Shown: positions 23,042 through 36,415, numbered from the stretch's first letter. The stretch is DNA of 64,000 nucleotides from Datura wrightii (GCA_035772735.1 JASDFA010000001.1:78208001-78272000), one strand, 5' to 3'. Numbers and translations are program-made. The notes: generated by a model not told the origin, from the sequence alone.

Positions 23042-26000
23042 TATTACACCCAAGAAATTTGTTTTGTTTATTTGATGTTTGTATGCTATGTGAAGGGAAG
23101 TACGGGTTTTATAATGATCGTAGATGACAAGGGAAATTTGTACGAATGGAAAAGCAAAGAGTATGTGAAGTTCATAAATTAGGGTCAATTTTAAATTACA
23201 ATATCTCCCAATATATAATGAACTAGAAGCCCTAAAACCTATCAAATTAAAGGTATTTGAGTCTAGTTTTCAGAACATAAAACCTCTAATCAATCAAAGT
23301 TCAGAGTAAAAAGTTATGTGTATTTTACTGAAGCCCCATTAAGCAGTAACGTAAGAACCGCCTCCACCGGCCTACCCCTATTTATTTAAGTTGTTTGCTA
23401 CTCAAATCATATAATTCCTATCCAAATTCGAACTGCCTTCTAATGGGACACTTCTCTATGTATTTTACATCCAAAAACCAAGATAAAGCAAGGAAAATTA
23501 TCAACCGAAAATTCAAGCCAAGTGAAGAAGATCATTGCAAAGTTGAAGAGAGGCATCAGTGAGTCTTGTTGCTGCATTTTGGAAGCATTTTTATGATGTT
23601 TTTTTCTTCGTTTTTGGAGCAGTACTAATATGAATATATACTCCCTTTTGTGAATGGTTGGATTCAAGGTTCTTTCCTTTAAACTTACCAAAAATCTTAG
23701 CTAAAAGCTTGAAAATTGGAAGCTAGGCTAGGTTGTTTTTTTCATGTTTGTTTAGTTGAAGTTTCTGCCATCTTTGGGCAGTGAAGCTTCTGTGTTTTCA
23801 AACATGTTAAGCTTCCTAGATACTCCATCTTAGTAGGAGTGGAAGACAAGAAAAGGGTAACCATTCCTATCTATTAAACTTGCAAGAATTTCCTTAGCTA
23901 AAGCTAGAAGTTGAAGTTGGTTTTGTGGCTAATTTACAGTGTGTTTCTGGGTAAAGCTTCTGCTTATTTTTAGAGGTTGATACAACTGTTTTTTTCTGGG
24001 AATATATTCCATTTATGCTGGGGAGTAATGTCAAGAAAATTTAGGTAAGTTCACTCTTTAATTTTTACCCTTAAAGGTTGTGGAAACAAGTTAAAACAAA
24101 GTAATGAAATGGTTTTTTTTTATTGTTGTTGTGGTTTCTGTTGAGATGACATTTTGTCTAGGAAATTGGCTCAAACCAGACTTATTAAATGAGTATAAAT
24201 TCAAGTAATTTAAGAATACTAAACATGGTTGTTGGAGAAAACAAGCAATTAAGGAAAACTCGTCGGAACAAGGTATGTAGGGTGCTCTTTGTCTCTTTTC
24301 AAGCACGAACTCGTGTTGAGGATGAATCCGGCATTCTATTGTACTTAATTTATGTAGTATTATATAATGGTTCTTCCCTATTCTTATAATTACTTGGTAT
24401 TACGTTATGTATTTGCTAAAGAGTTCGAACACATGAGTGTATAGTGAAGAGGGCAATTGCCTTCGAATATGGTCATAGTTGTATATTGAGTCTGAAGTTC
24501 CCTCAGCGTGGGCACTGTGAGCTGGTCCTTTACATTATGTTATGTTTTTGTGGTGTCAAAGGTGTTCACATCAGGGTTGCTAAGGAAATTGGTAAACATA
24601 GCATAACGACGACACGTGGACAAACCTAACATCTGAAATTGATTTTAACTCAATAAGGGCTAACGAGGGTGAAAAAATGGAATTTCCTTAAAATAGTTAC
24701 CTACCCTCTTATATGTATGTTGTAAGCTGCCTAGTGCCATGAGAGGGCCCCCCGATCCCTCTCCCTTAAGCTAAGCGACTATTTAACACGTTTCTTCATT
24801 AACCGATACGTTAAACTTGGAAAATATAACTCGAATGTGTAAACTATTGATATTTCTATAGAACCATCTTTATGGGCAAGTAATACACAGTATCTTGATG
24901 TTAACAAGTTATACGAAAACCATAATATATTTATATGCTTATGCTTACGCTCAAGTTACACGCTAAGGCGACAAGCATTCCCATTAGAAAGTCGCTATAT
25001 GTTTATTAGAGCCCTTGAGTTATCTAAAACTCCTGGAATTGTTTATGGCTTTAAGTAGGCATGTTGCACATTCTTTGAAATTTGTGTATGTGTAAGGAGG
25101 TTAAATGAAGTGTAAAAGTTGAGGTACTACTAGCAATGGAAAGATAAGAGTAAATGCTAGATATTTTAAGGTAATATGTGAGTTATATGCTATCTTCTTG
25201 TAGATGATTTCAGAAAACCTTTGAATGACGTTAAAAATATAAGAAAGATGAGGTTTAAGAAATAAGGTTGGTAATTAGGTAAAAAGATAAGTGCGTATAA
25301 GAATTGCTGGAATAGTGAACATGAGAGTAAATAATTAAGTAGGTAATGACGAAGCCTGTTTGAAAAATAAGTTAAGATTAATACGAAAAGTAGAGCTAAA
25401 GGTTGTTAACTTAGATGACAAGGTAAAATTGTGAATGAGTTATACAAATGACTAGCAAGATTTACCCTATTCTAAAGACGTTTAGTGCAAGAGTTATAAA
25501 TAAAGTTGTTTATGTTCACTTTGTGTTAAGTTGATGAAAGGCCAGTAAAGTGTTAACTTCTTATTTCGAGATAGTAACTCAAGTTAAAGAGAAGTTCTTC
25601 ATAATACCTTTTAAACAACTGTCTTTGATTATTTGTTCTAAGAATTCGATTAACTTTTCCATGTTTTAAAGGATTTTTTTCTCTTGGAAGTTTCTAAAAT
25701 GTTTATAATGCCGCTAAGCTTTCTAAGCTCCTCATAGATTGCAAAGTTTCACCGAGCCTTTCGTAGGAAATTCTATATCATGACTATAAGTCTTTAATTA
25801 TATTAAGGTAGCCCCTAGACAGTTGCCTAGCGTTTTTATGTTATAGAGCTCCAAGTTTGAGATACACCAGTATGTATTCCTGTTCATAAGTTACATTGAG
25901 ATGTGATATGATGTACAACGAATGAGGTATGCTCATAATTATTGATATGAAAGTATAAAATTCAAACAAGTATAAGGACGAAATGAATGTTAACATTGTT

Positions 26001-27323
26001 AATGGAAAATGTTAACTTAAGTTATTCCTCTCTACTCGTCGTGTTAGTATTGCTAGGAGATGTTTAAAATCATGAACGTTTGTGTACACAGTCTTTATGA
26101 TATTCCAATCCTAGGAACTTCACCGAGAATTCATTCACATCATATGTATGTATTTAAATGCTAAATTAAAGACCTATATGTGTATGGCATAATTGTAGTA
26201 TTTGGGGTCGTGGTAAGATCCTACACATGTTATAGTTACCGAGTCGGCATATTTAATGGTTGTTAGTATACAGATAGTCAGTATGAGCCCCGTCAGCTCC
26301 ATTTATGATTGAGATTGAGATTTATTTTTATTTTACCCTGGTATGATACACTGACTGGAGATATCCTTATTTTACCTCGGCATGGAACACCGACTGGAGA
26401 TATTTTTATTTTACCCTGGTGTGGTACACCGGTTGGATATATTTTTATTTTACCCCGGTGTGGTACATCGACTGGAGATATTTTTATTTTACCCTGGTGT
26501 GTTACACCGGCTGGACGAATTTTATATATTAATTTATGGTTGCCAGGTTGCTGGAATTATAATTGTAGCTTCTTTCTTGTGCATTTATTAATTGCATTTT
26601 CACCTCATTATGGCGTTATTATCAGGGTTTGGTTACCAGGATTCCAGGTTGTTACTATTCCTCATTCCTAGTTTAGTTATCTTGAGTTCACTTATGTTAT
26701 AGTGAGTTGTTATCAATTACAAGTTGTAGAGTACCAGGTTATATCTATCCTTTATATGTTATGTGCTGAGTTAGTTATTACAGGATTGTTATCTCATGTT
26801 TACAGTTTCATCCTTACATACCAGTACATTTTATTCGTACTGACGTCCCTTCTCTTGGGGACCTACATTCATGCCGCAGATGCAGGTAGAGGTCGGGATT
26901 GCCAGTTACAGTAGCAGTTCATGAGATCAATGGATGTGTTGGTATGCTCCTTTCTTCCTGGAGCTAGGGCTTAGTTAGTTATGCTTGAGTTTTGAGATGC
27001 AGTTATGGGTAGGTCGGAGCCTTGTTCCGACCATCAGCCATTTTACTCTTTAGAGGCTTTATGAACTTAGTGTGTACAGTGTCATTCAGTTTGTGGCCTC
27101 ATCAGCTTATTGTTGCTTGGTTTAGCATACTCATTGCCTTGGTTGCATTTCAGTTGTTTACCCTGTATTATAGAGACCTTATGGGTATAGTTTTTACTCC
27201 AATTGATTGTGACAGGTGGCCTGCATGGCCTAAGTGTTAAAATTACAGATGTCATATAGCCAGCTGCTCGATCAATCATGAATCGAGTGCCAGTTGCGCC
27301 CTACCCAGTTTTGGAGCGTAACA
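23042..27323 (+). repeat. R5 5' LTR
   Basis: It starts TATTACACCC (TG to TA) and ends GCGTAACA. It is AT-rich and contains a 39-bp tandem repeat array near its 3' third (26330-26524). The whole block is repeated in the 3' LTR. At 4.28 kb it is about twice as long as the other LTRs here. No gene was found; frames at 24189-24629 are not conserved between the two LTR copies. Confidence 0.85.
26330..26524 (+). repeat. 39-bp tandem array in R5 5' LTR (5 units)
   Basis: Five 39-bp units begin at 26330, 26369, 26408, 26447 and 26486. The core reads ATTTTACCCTGGTGTGGTAC. The period is a multiple of three, so the array gives an artefact ORF with a 13-residue repeat (FILPWCGTPTGDI-like). Confidence 0.85.
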
Positions 27324-27326
27324 GAC

Positions 27327-27339
27327 TTGGTATCAGAGC
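27327..27339 (+). promoter_or_regulatory. R5 primer binding site
   Basis: TTGGTATCAGAGC is an exact match to the Tekay-type tRNA-Met-like site, three bases after the LTR end. Confidence 0.8.
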
Positions 27340-27839
27340 GAAGTCATATCCTAGGGAGTCCATAAGCCATGTCTAGTAGAGTCTTGCTTATGGGAATGTT
27401 GTGCACCATACTTATAATCAGGAGGCTACAAGGCATTTAGGAGTTGTTTCAGTTTGTTCATTAATCGATCGTGCTATAGAGCAAAGATATAAGGTGTGTT
27501 TGAAATGTTAATCGTGCTTATGTTTTAGAATTCACCTAGAGTAAGGCAGGTGGCTACGAGTTTTATTGGACTGATGCTTGAAAGGGTCTTAGCCATCCTC
27601 CTATCGATCGGAGAAATAGATTATATGCTCGAAGTGAGTTTTGTTTTACTCCCCATGTTACAGTTTCTCTAGTTCAAGTCAGAGCTACCGTGGGAAGGGA
27701 TTCATCCCCTCATGTTGTCCCAGTTTTAGTAATAGCCAGGAGGAGGTAGAGTTGTTGATCCTCCAACACCTTCCAATATATCAAAGGGATAAGATTTTTA
27801 GAAGGCATTTTAAATGTGAACCCGAGTAGTGAAGTTTAA

Positions 27840-28420
27840 AAATCAATAGTTGAAATTAATGGCAAGGTTCAGGGGAAATACTTTTAAGAGCTCTAGTGCC
27901 AGGGAGTTTTGAGCCTAAATCTCCTAGCCTTCACGAATCAGTACTTACCATGGGAACTTCGATGGGTTCGAGCTAATTAGTTTTTGTACCTGAAGCAGGG
28001 AAACATGAGTATTCGCGAATATAGTCTCTGGTTTAATTCTTTGGCCTGATATGCTTCAGATAGGGTGCGAAATACGAGGGATAGAGTATATCAATTGTAT
28101 TAGGTTTGGGACCCCATCTAGTTTGAGAGTGTTTGGGAATGTCTACCCAGACAGATATGACTATTGCTCGAATACAAGCATTTTATTAGAAGATAGAGAA
28201 ATTTGATTCACCATCTCTAAGTACCGGCAAAGAAGTAGAATAAAGTGGGGAGACCAGGTCAACAGGATTATTTAAGGCCCCATATAGTGTTTCAAGGCCC
28301 CGGGTGACAAATATTCAGTTTCTCCTAGAGCTTTAGTTCCTTCTTTGTCCCTAGATCAGGCTTTAGTTTCTATTATCAGGACCGTCAATAACAGGCCATG
28401 GTAAAAGCAAGGAAGCACAG
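27840..28420 (+). pseudogene. R5 gag remnant
   Basis: At about 27,985-28,055 a frame reads LYLKQGNMSIREYSLWFNSL, matching the capsid motif of R4 (LYLEQGTMSIREYAI) and of Tekay Gag in general. Flanking sequence carries stops in all frames. No protease, reverse transcriptase or integrase follows: the purine tract comes about 300 bp later. The sequence between the primer site and 27,840 shows nothing recognisable. Confidence 0.65.
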
Positions 28421-28711
28421 CTTCATATTTAACATTGATCTTGTATCATAAATAGTGAATGGAAAGTGGTATTGAAGTTAATCATCTGTCGTGGTGGTGA
28501 ATAAATTTGCTTATGGTTAGAAAAGTTCATCGATTATATGGTGTTAAGGCATGTCTGTCGTATGTTAGATAAATAGATTGAGTTGAATAAGTATAGTTTG
28601 ATATGAAGCAACGACTGGAAAGGATATGTTTACGAATATATGGAATGTATGTTTATGACGAAAGACAAGGATGAGTTAAAGGTGTTATGACATTTGAGGA
28701 TGAATGTTTCT

Positions 28712-28724
28712 AAGGGGAAGACGA
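28712..28724 (+). promoter_or_regulatory. R5 polypurine tract
   Basis: AAGGGGAAGACGA directly precedes TGTTACACC, the start of the 3' LTR. Confidence 0.72.
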
Positions 28725-31700
28725 TGTTACACCTCAAAAAGTTTTGGTAATTATTTGATGTTTGTATGCTATGTTATGGGCAGCACGGGCTGTATATTGA
28801 TCGTAGATGACAAGGGAAATGTATAAGAATGGAAAAGCAAAGAGTATGTGAAGTTTACAAGTTAGGGTCAATTTAAATGACCATATATCCTAATACATAA
28901 TGAACTAGAAGCCCTACAACCTATCAAATTAAAGGTATTTGAGTATAGTTTTTAGAACATTAAACCGCTCATCAATCGGAGTTCGGAGTAAAAAGTTATG
29001 GGCATTTTATTGAAGCCCCATTAAGCTGTAACTTAAGCACAGCCTCCACCGCCCTACCCCTATTTATTTAAGTTGTTTGCTGCTCAAATCATATCATTCC
29101 TATCCAAATTCGAGATGTCTGCTTAGGGGACACTTTTCTATGTATTTTACAGCCAAAAACCAAGATAAATCAAGGCAAACCATCAATCAAAAATTCAATC
29201 CAAGTGAAGAAGATCATTGCAAAGTTGAAGAGAGGCATCAGTGAGTCTTGTTGCTGTGTTTAGGAAGCACGTTTATGATCTTTTTTTCTTCGTTTTTGGA
29301 GAAGTACTAAGCTGCATATATATTCCCTTTTGTTAATGGTTGTATTCAAGGGATGAGGTAAGGATTCTATCCTTTAAACTTATCAAAAAGCTTAGCTAAA
29401 AGCTTGAAAATTGGAAGGTAGGCTAGGTTGTTTTTTTCATGTGTGTTTAGCTGAAGTTTCTGCCATTCTTTGGGCAATGAAGCTTCTGTGTTTGCAACCA
29501 TTTTAAGCTTCCTAGATACTCCATCTTAGTAGGAGCGGAATACAAGAAAATGGTAACCATTCATAGCTATTAAACTTGCAAGAATTTCCTTAGCTAAAGC
29601 TAGAAGTTGAACTTGGATTTGTGGCTAATTTTTGGTGTGTTTCTCGGTGAAGTTTCTGCTTGTTTTTAGAGGTTGATACAGCTATGTTATTCTGGGAATC
29701 ATTTTATGATGTGGAGTAATCACAAGAAAATCTAGGTAAGTTCACCCTTTAATTTTTACCCTTAAAAGTTGCGGAAACAAGTTAAAACAAAGTAATGAAA
29801 TGTTGCTTTGTATTGTTGTTCTGGCTTCTGTTGGGATGACATTTTGTCTAGGAAATTGGATCAAACCAGACTTGTAACATTAGTATAAATTCAAGAAATT
29901 GAAGAATACTAAACATGGTTGTTGGAGAAAAGAAGCGATTAAGAAAAACTCGTCGGAACAAGGTATTTAAGAAGCTCTTTGTCTCTTGATTTCAAGCACG
30001 AACTCGTGCTGAGGATGAATCCAGCATCCCCCTATACTTAATTTATGTAGTAGAATATTATGGTTCTTCCATGTTCTTATAATTACTTGGTATTACGTCA
30101 TGTATTTGCTAAAGAGTTGGAATACATGAGTGTAAAGTGAAGAGGACAATTGCCTTTGATTATGGTCATAGTTGTAAATTGAGTCTGAAGTCCCCTCAGC
30201 GTGGGCACTGTGAGCTGATCCTTTACATTATATTATTTATTTGTGGTGTAAAAGGTGTTCACATTAGGGTTGCTAAGGAAATTTAGTAAACATGGCATGA
30301 CTACGACGAGCGGACAGACCTAACATTTGAAATGGGTTTTAACTCAATAAGGGCTAACGAGGGTGACGAAATGGAATTTTCTTACAATAGTTACCTACCC
30401 TGTTATATGTACTTTTTAAGGTTCCTAGTTCCATGAGAGAGACCCCCAATCCCTCTTCTTTAAGCTAAGAGACTAATTAACACGTTTCTTCATTAACCGA
30501 TACGTTAAACTTGGAAAATAGAACTCGAACGTGTAAACTATTGATATTTCTATAGAACCATCTTTATGGGAAGGCTATGAATAGTATCTTGATGTTAACA
30601 AATTATACGAAAATCATAATATATGTATACGCTTATGCTTACGCTCAAGTTACATGCTAAGGAAGCAAGCATTGCCATTAGAAAGTCGCTATATGTTATC
30701 TAGATCTCCTGAGTTATCTAGACCTCCTGAGAATTTTTTAAGGCTCTAAGTAGACACGTTGCACCTTTGAAAGTTGTATATGTGTAAGGAGGTTAAACGA
30801 AGTGTAAAAGTTGAGGCGCTACTAGCAAAGGAAAGATAAGAGTAAATGTTAGACCTTTTAAGGTAATATGTGAGTTATATGCTCTCTGCCTGTAGATGAT
30901 TTCAGAAAACCTTTGAACGATGTTCAAAATATGAGAAAGAAGAAGTTTAAGAGATAAGGTTGGTAATTAGGTAAAAAGATAAGTGCGCATTAGAATTTCT
31001 AGAATAGTGAACACGAAGTACATAATTAAGTAGGTAATGACGAATCCTATTTGAAAAAGAAGTTAAGATTAATATGAAAAGTAGAGCTAAAGGTTGTTAA
31101 CTTAGATGATAAGGTTACAATTGTGAATGAGTTACACAAATTTCTAGCAAGACTTACCCTGTTCTAAAGACGTTTAGCGAAAGAGTTATAAATAAAGTTG
31201 TTAATGTTCAGTTTGTGTTAAGTTGATGAATGATCAGTAAAGTGTTAACTTCTTATGAAATGATTAGAATCGCATATTTTTGAGATAGTAACTCAAGTTA
31301 AAGAGAATTTCTTCATCATACTTTTTCACAATTGTCTTTGATTATATGTTCTAAGAGTTGGATTAACTTTTTCAACTTTTAAAGGATTTTTTCTCTTGGA
31401 AGTTTCTAAACTGTTTATAATGTTGCTAAGCTTTCTAAGCTCCTCATATATTGAAAAGTTTCACACGTGCCTTTCCTATTTTGTCTAAAGCACGACTATT
31501 AGTCTTTATTTATCTTAAAGTAGCCCCTAGACAGTTGCCTAGCGTTTTTATGTTAAAGTGCTCTAAGTTTGAGATACGCGAGTTATGTCTTCCTATTCAT
31601 AAGTTATGTTGAGATGTGATATGATGTATACTGAATGAGGTATGCTCACAATTCTTGATTTGAAAGTATGAAAGCCAAACGAGTGTAAGCACGAAACGAA

Positions 31701-32288
31701 TGTTAACATTGTTAATGAAAAATGTTAAGTTAAGTTATTTCTCTCTGCTCCTCATGTTAGTATTTCTAGGAGATGTTTAAAGTCATGAACGTGTGTCAGA
31801 CAGTCTTTATGATATTCTAGTCCTAGGAACTTCCCTAGAATTCATTCACAGCATATGTATGTATTCAAATGCTAATGAAAGACCTATATATGTATGGCAT
31901 AATTGTAGTATTTGGGGTCGTGGTAAGATCCTACACATGTTATAGTTACTGAGTCGGCATATTTCATGGTTGTTAGTATACAGATAGTCTGTATGAGCCC
32001 CATGAGCTCTATTTATGATTACGATTGAGATTTATTTTCATTTTACCCTGGTATAATACACAGGCTGGAGATATCCATATTTTACCCCGGTATGGTACAT
32101 CGCTGGAGATATTTTTATTTTACCCTGGTGTGGTACATCTGTTGGAGATAGTTTTATTTTATCCTACTGTGGTACACCGACTGGAGATATTTTTATTTTA
32201 CCCTACTGTGGTATACCAGCTAAAGGTATTTTGATTTTGCCTCGTTGTGTTACACCGGCGAAATGAATTTTATATATTGATGTATGGT
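28725..32288 (+). repeat. R5 3' LTR, first part
   Basis: It starts TGTTACACC and follows the 5' LTR until 32288, where R6 begins. The last five bases, ATGGT (32284-32288), are repeated at 52343-52347 on the far side of R6 as a target duplication. No coding sequence was found. Confidence 0.85.
32040..32272 (+). repeat. 39-bp tandem array in R5 3' LTR (6 units)
   Basis: Units begin at 32040, 32079, 32117, 32156, 32195 and 32234; the second has lost one base. The 5' LTR has five units. The LTRs are identical when an element inserts, so the array has gained or lost a unit since then. Confidence 0.83.
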
Positions 32289-33901
32289 TGATAAGTTGGT
32301 AATTTACCAACTCATTAGACTCTAAAACTTGTTTTTTTTCTTCGTTCTTTAGTTAATTATATGGATTTTATGCTCTTTTTGTCATTGTTGTATGCAGATG
32401 CCCCGATGTGTTAAAAAAAGCAAAAAATTGAAGCAAAAAGAAGGAAATGAGAGCAAAGAGGCGTATCACTAATGAAAACTGGAAAAACACCAAACAGAGG
32501 CCTATCAGCACTACTTCAAAGGAAAAACTACCATCGGCGACACAAATCGCAAACGGCGAGTCACCGGATCAACCACCGAATCATTAGCCAATTTTCTGGA
32601 ATGAGGGACAAAACCTTGGCAGTTCGCGGAATGAGATGGGTGAAATGCCGAATGTGCTGCCAAAGGTTACTGGAATTTGGTAATGACAAAACAAAATGCA
32701 TCCGGCGATTCATGGGTATGAACTGGTGAATCGCCGGTGTCCCGCCGATGAAGAGACGGTGCTCAGGGGTACAAGAATCATCACGGAAAAAGAGAAAAGA
32801 GAGACCCTACTTTCTACATATACCCTAAGAGAAGTGCAGAGGAGTAGTGAGCTTCCATTGTAATTTTCCACTTTTTAGAACATTCCTTTTGCAGAGAAGA
32901 GTAGAAGATTGTAATTGGTGACTTGAGATTTATTCCTTTTACTTCTTCTTCTTCTCCTTAGTAAGTGACTACCATTGTTGCAGACCATTATTGTGAAATT
33001 GACTTTTCTACTTTTGTTACTGAATTTTATGAGTCTATGGTTAAATATGCTTGTGAAATTCTTAATCATGAGTAGCTAATGATCTATGGTTAAATATGCT
33101 TGTGAAATTCTTAATCATGAGTAGCTAAATCATTAGCTAGAGGTGGGTGAAGATGATGATTGTTGATTAGAGTAGGAATTGTTAGAATTATCTTAAAAAT
33201 GTTTAGCTAATTGTGAATCTATTAGATTCGCTCCAATCATTAATTGAAGATCCATTGATTTTCATAAGGGTCTATGTTTCCTTACTTGATTGTTGCTTGA
33301 AAAAGAAGAATTAAATATTGGGAGAGAATCTAATAGTGGGTATGGTTGGGAAATTGTGAATTTGGGCTAGAAATAGTCAAATTCATGCTCTCACTCCTAA
33401 ATTAATGGCCAATCACTAGAAATAGTGCAGCTATTAATCAAAAATCACATTGGGCTGAGTTGATTGAGTCTAGAGATTCGAAAGAACTCTAGCTAGAGGT
33501 ATGAAATTGGCTGAAAAGCATGGAATACTTCTGTTTGCCTAAGGTTATTCACATTAGTTGTACTTGTAAGATGATCTAGCAAGACATTATCTAATTAATC
33601 CATCATCTACACCACACCTCTAGCATTTTCACATCATTGTTGACAACTTTGGTAAACCTGGCAATTTGAATTAAACCACTTTAGACTTGATAATCTCTTA
33701 CATATTGATACTTCCCCAAATTAGTTGTTATTTGTGTTTGTTTTTAGTGGTTCAATCTAAAGTCAACTTTATAATTGACACTAGTCACTATTATCCCCCA
33801 TTCCTTATGGGATTTGACCCCGACACTCGTCTGAGTTACTTGTTTTGATACTTCGACCATCGATATTCTTTGAAAAATTGGATATGCTTTCAACGTCATA
33901 A
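32289..33901 (+). repeat. R6 5' LTR
   Basis: It starts TGATAAGTTGG with a long terminal palindrome (32291-32315) and ends GTCATAA (CA decayed). It contains a 49-bp direct duplication (33034-33082, 33083-33131) absent from the 3' LTR, and a block rich in GGCGA/CGCC dyads (about 32,530-32,760). A TATA-like CTACATATA stands near 32,814. Confidence 0.85.
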
Positions 33902-33905
33902 AAAA

Positions 33906-33923
33906 TGGCGCCGTTGCCGAGGA
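33906..33923 (+). promoter_or_regulatory. R6 primer binding site, tRNA-Asp type
   Basis: TGGCGCCGTTGCCGAGGA differs by one base from the complement of the plant tRNA-Asp 3' end, four bases after the LTR. This places R6 with Athila/Tat-type elements rather than with its Tekay neighbours. Confidence 0.85.
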
Positions 33924-33990
33924 CTGGCGTATGATAATCTCGTGATTGATTGTTAAGTTGAAATAGTTTTGCATCATAGCTACTTAAAGT

Positions 33991-35485
33991 GTGTTTACTG
34001 TGTTGTTAGGATTTCATAACCACATGAGCCATGACTCCCAAATAGGGGATAGCTCGGTCGAAGGTAATATGGAACTTGAGAAAGACAATATGGTAATGCT
34101 AGAAATGGGAGGAGCTATTCTCCTACCACCTACGGTTGGGAATACAGTTTTTCATGTCACAAGCACTATGTTGCACTTATTACAAATGAAGTGGCTCTTT
34201 GGTAGAAATCCAAGTGAAGATACAAATCAACATCTGGAAAACTTCTTGGAAATTTGCCAACCATTCAATATCACCAATATCAGTCAAAAATCCATTAGGT
34301 TGAGTCCCTTTTCATTGACAGGGGAGGCGACGATTTTGCTAGAAGAACTCCTTTCGGGATGTATTACTTCATGGAAAGAGTTAATGGAAGCCTTTTTGGA
34401 CTGTGTTTTCCCTCCATCAAAGATGCTTCAGCTGAGGGATGATATTAAAAATTTCAGACAAGAACTTGAGAGAGCCTTTAGAGTAGGCATGATTGAGGTT
34501 TAAGAAGAAAGTTTCTCTTTGCCCAAACCATGGATTGCCGGATGGAGTACTTCTACAAAGCTTCTATAGGGCCCTTGATTCAATTAACAAATCGATTGCC
34601 AACAACGTAGCTGGTGGTTCTATCATGGACAAAATGTATGGGTTGGCCAAAGCCCTCCTAAACAGAATGACAAAGACCAATAGGGCTTGGCACACAAGAG
34701 AAACCAATGTGTCCACTCATGAAGTTAGCTCAAGTGCATTGGCAATTGAGCTGAGGAAAAGGGATAAAGAGCGAGACGAGACTCTTGATAAAGTGATGAC
34801 ACAACTTGAATTGATGATAAAGCATGTAATGGGTGCAGGGTCAAAGGTGGTAAATGTAGTAGGAATACAATGTCCCTTGCAATATGAAAGTGAGACATCA
34901 CTACCAAGATATGAAGAAGAATGCCAATATATGGGTAATCAGATGGGAGGTCCCAAACCTGGGTTCCAAGGAGCAAATCAAGGCCCATGGAGGCCAAAGG
35001 ATGACAACCAAGGGTGGAGAAATCGTGAGCCATAGGGATGGACGGAAAGGAATGACCGATGGGGAAATAGAGAGCAAAACCAAGACACTTATCACTATCA
35101 TTGGAGTTCGAACCCATACAATCCCCCTCCAAAGGCCAGAAACTCCCACAATCAACCAGGTGTGAGTGACGCGGGCAACTCCAAAATTGAAGAGATTCTC
35201 TCAAGAGTTTTGAAAAAGGTCTACTCAACTAAGAGTGGGGTAACAAAGTTAAGAGGGGAGGTGTCTAACCTCGCCCAAATAGTGAGTTCACATTCCGCCT
35301 CCATCAAGCATTTGGAGTCCCAAATGAATCACTTATCATCTCAAATGAATCCCCGGATGAAGGGAGCACTACCTAGTGACACAATGCCAAATCCCAAGAA
35401 GGATGGTCAATGCATGGCCATTGTCATTAGGAGTGGCAAAGTGAGTGGAGATGCCTCGGTGAAGCCGAGTAAGATTGATAACTAG
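33991..35485 (+). pseudogene. R6 gag (broken)
   Basis: The first frame, 33991-34503, holds the capsid core: WLFGRNPSEDTNQHLENFLE, then ITSWKELMEAFLDCVFPPSK. A shift near 34,495 moves to frame 2 (34493-35035), with FKKKVSLCPNHGLPDGVLL and MTKTNRAWHTRE. A stop at 35033 is followed in frame by 35162-35485, a predicted coiled coil (KLRGEVSNLAQIVSSHSASI). Retrotrans_gag motifs are clear. I see no CCHC knuckle. The motif style is familiar from Solanaceae gag proteins (from memory). Confidence 0.8.
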
Positions 35486-35521
35486 AAACTAAGTGAAGAA
35501 GATGAAGGCGACAAAACACCA

Positions 35522-36290
35522 ATGATTCCAGAAAATAAAGACAAGCTTGATGAGGGAAAAGAGGGAAAGGATGATGACGGCCTATCCTCCGATAGTGATG
35601 AGGAGACGGGTTTGCAGGCCCTAACTAATGACAAGGTTGATACAAAAACTCCCCTTACATATCCACAACGGTTTACCAAGAAAAAGAAGGATGACCAGTT
35701 TAAAAGGTTTGTTGACATCTTCAGTAAGTTGTCCATAAATATTCCGTTAGTGGATGCTTTACTCCAGATGCCCGGTTATGCAATGTTTTGAAAGATTTAT
35801 TAATGAAGAAAAAGTGGTGGATGCAGGGAATGAAGAGAAAACTCACCATTGTAGTGCGGTAATGATGAGTAATGTTGCTCCAAAAAGGGAGGACCCCGGA
35901 GCATTTACAATACCATGCACAATTGGGAGATGTTTGTTTCAGAAAGCTTTATGTGATCTGGGCGCTAGCATAAATTTGATGCCCCTACTGATTTTCAAGA
36001 GATTGGGACTCGGAAACACAAAACCAACGTCAATGAGGCTACTCCTAGCTGATAGGTTAATAAAACGACCAGTGGGGATGTTAGAAGATGTGTTAGCGAG
36101 AGTCGACAAGTTTATCTTACCAACTGACTTTGTTATCTTGGATTGTGACATGGATTAAGAGGTTCCCATTATTTTGGGCATACCATTGTTGGCTATGGAA
36201 GAGCTGTGGTGGACGTGGAGCTTGGAGAGTTGAAATTTCGAGTCAGAAGTGAAGAAGTCACTTTTACAATATGTCCATAGGTTAAGACGC
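35522..36290 (+). pseudogene. R6 aspartic protease region (broken)
   Basis: The frame runs from an acidic linker (IPENKDKLDEGKEGKDDDGL) through PLTYPQRFTKKKKDDQFKRF, a conserved pre-protease segment. It then shifts near 35,770 into 35754-36158, which carries the catalytic CDLGASINLMPL (D-L-G-A, as in R1) and ends near FVILDCDMD. The closing motif VPIILGIPLLA follows a TAA at about 36,156. No reverse transcriptase follows. Confidence 0.77.
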
Positions 36291-36415
36291 CTCCCGAATG
36301 CAAGGTGGTCAGAATTTTGCAAATTGATGAGGAAGAAAAAGATTTAGAGCTAAAGGAGGCAATGTTGGAGGATGACCCGTCAGACTAGAGTTGATGAGAG
36401 AAGGTCTCCGTTGTG

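Noticed and set aside
26330..26524. Repeat array considered as CRISPR
   Set aside because: Units are contiguous 39-bp repeats with no spacers, in a plant LTR.
26309..26671. 120-codon ORF with a repeated 13-residue pattern
   Set aside because: It is the 39-bp tandem array read in phase, followed by LTR sequence. The matching array in the 3' LTR shifts frame after one unit, so it is not a repeat protein gene.
34725..35228. Reverse-strand ORF of 167 codons
   Set aside because: Antisense shadow of R6 gag; the sense frame carries recognisable gag motifs.
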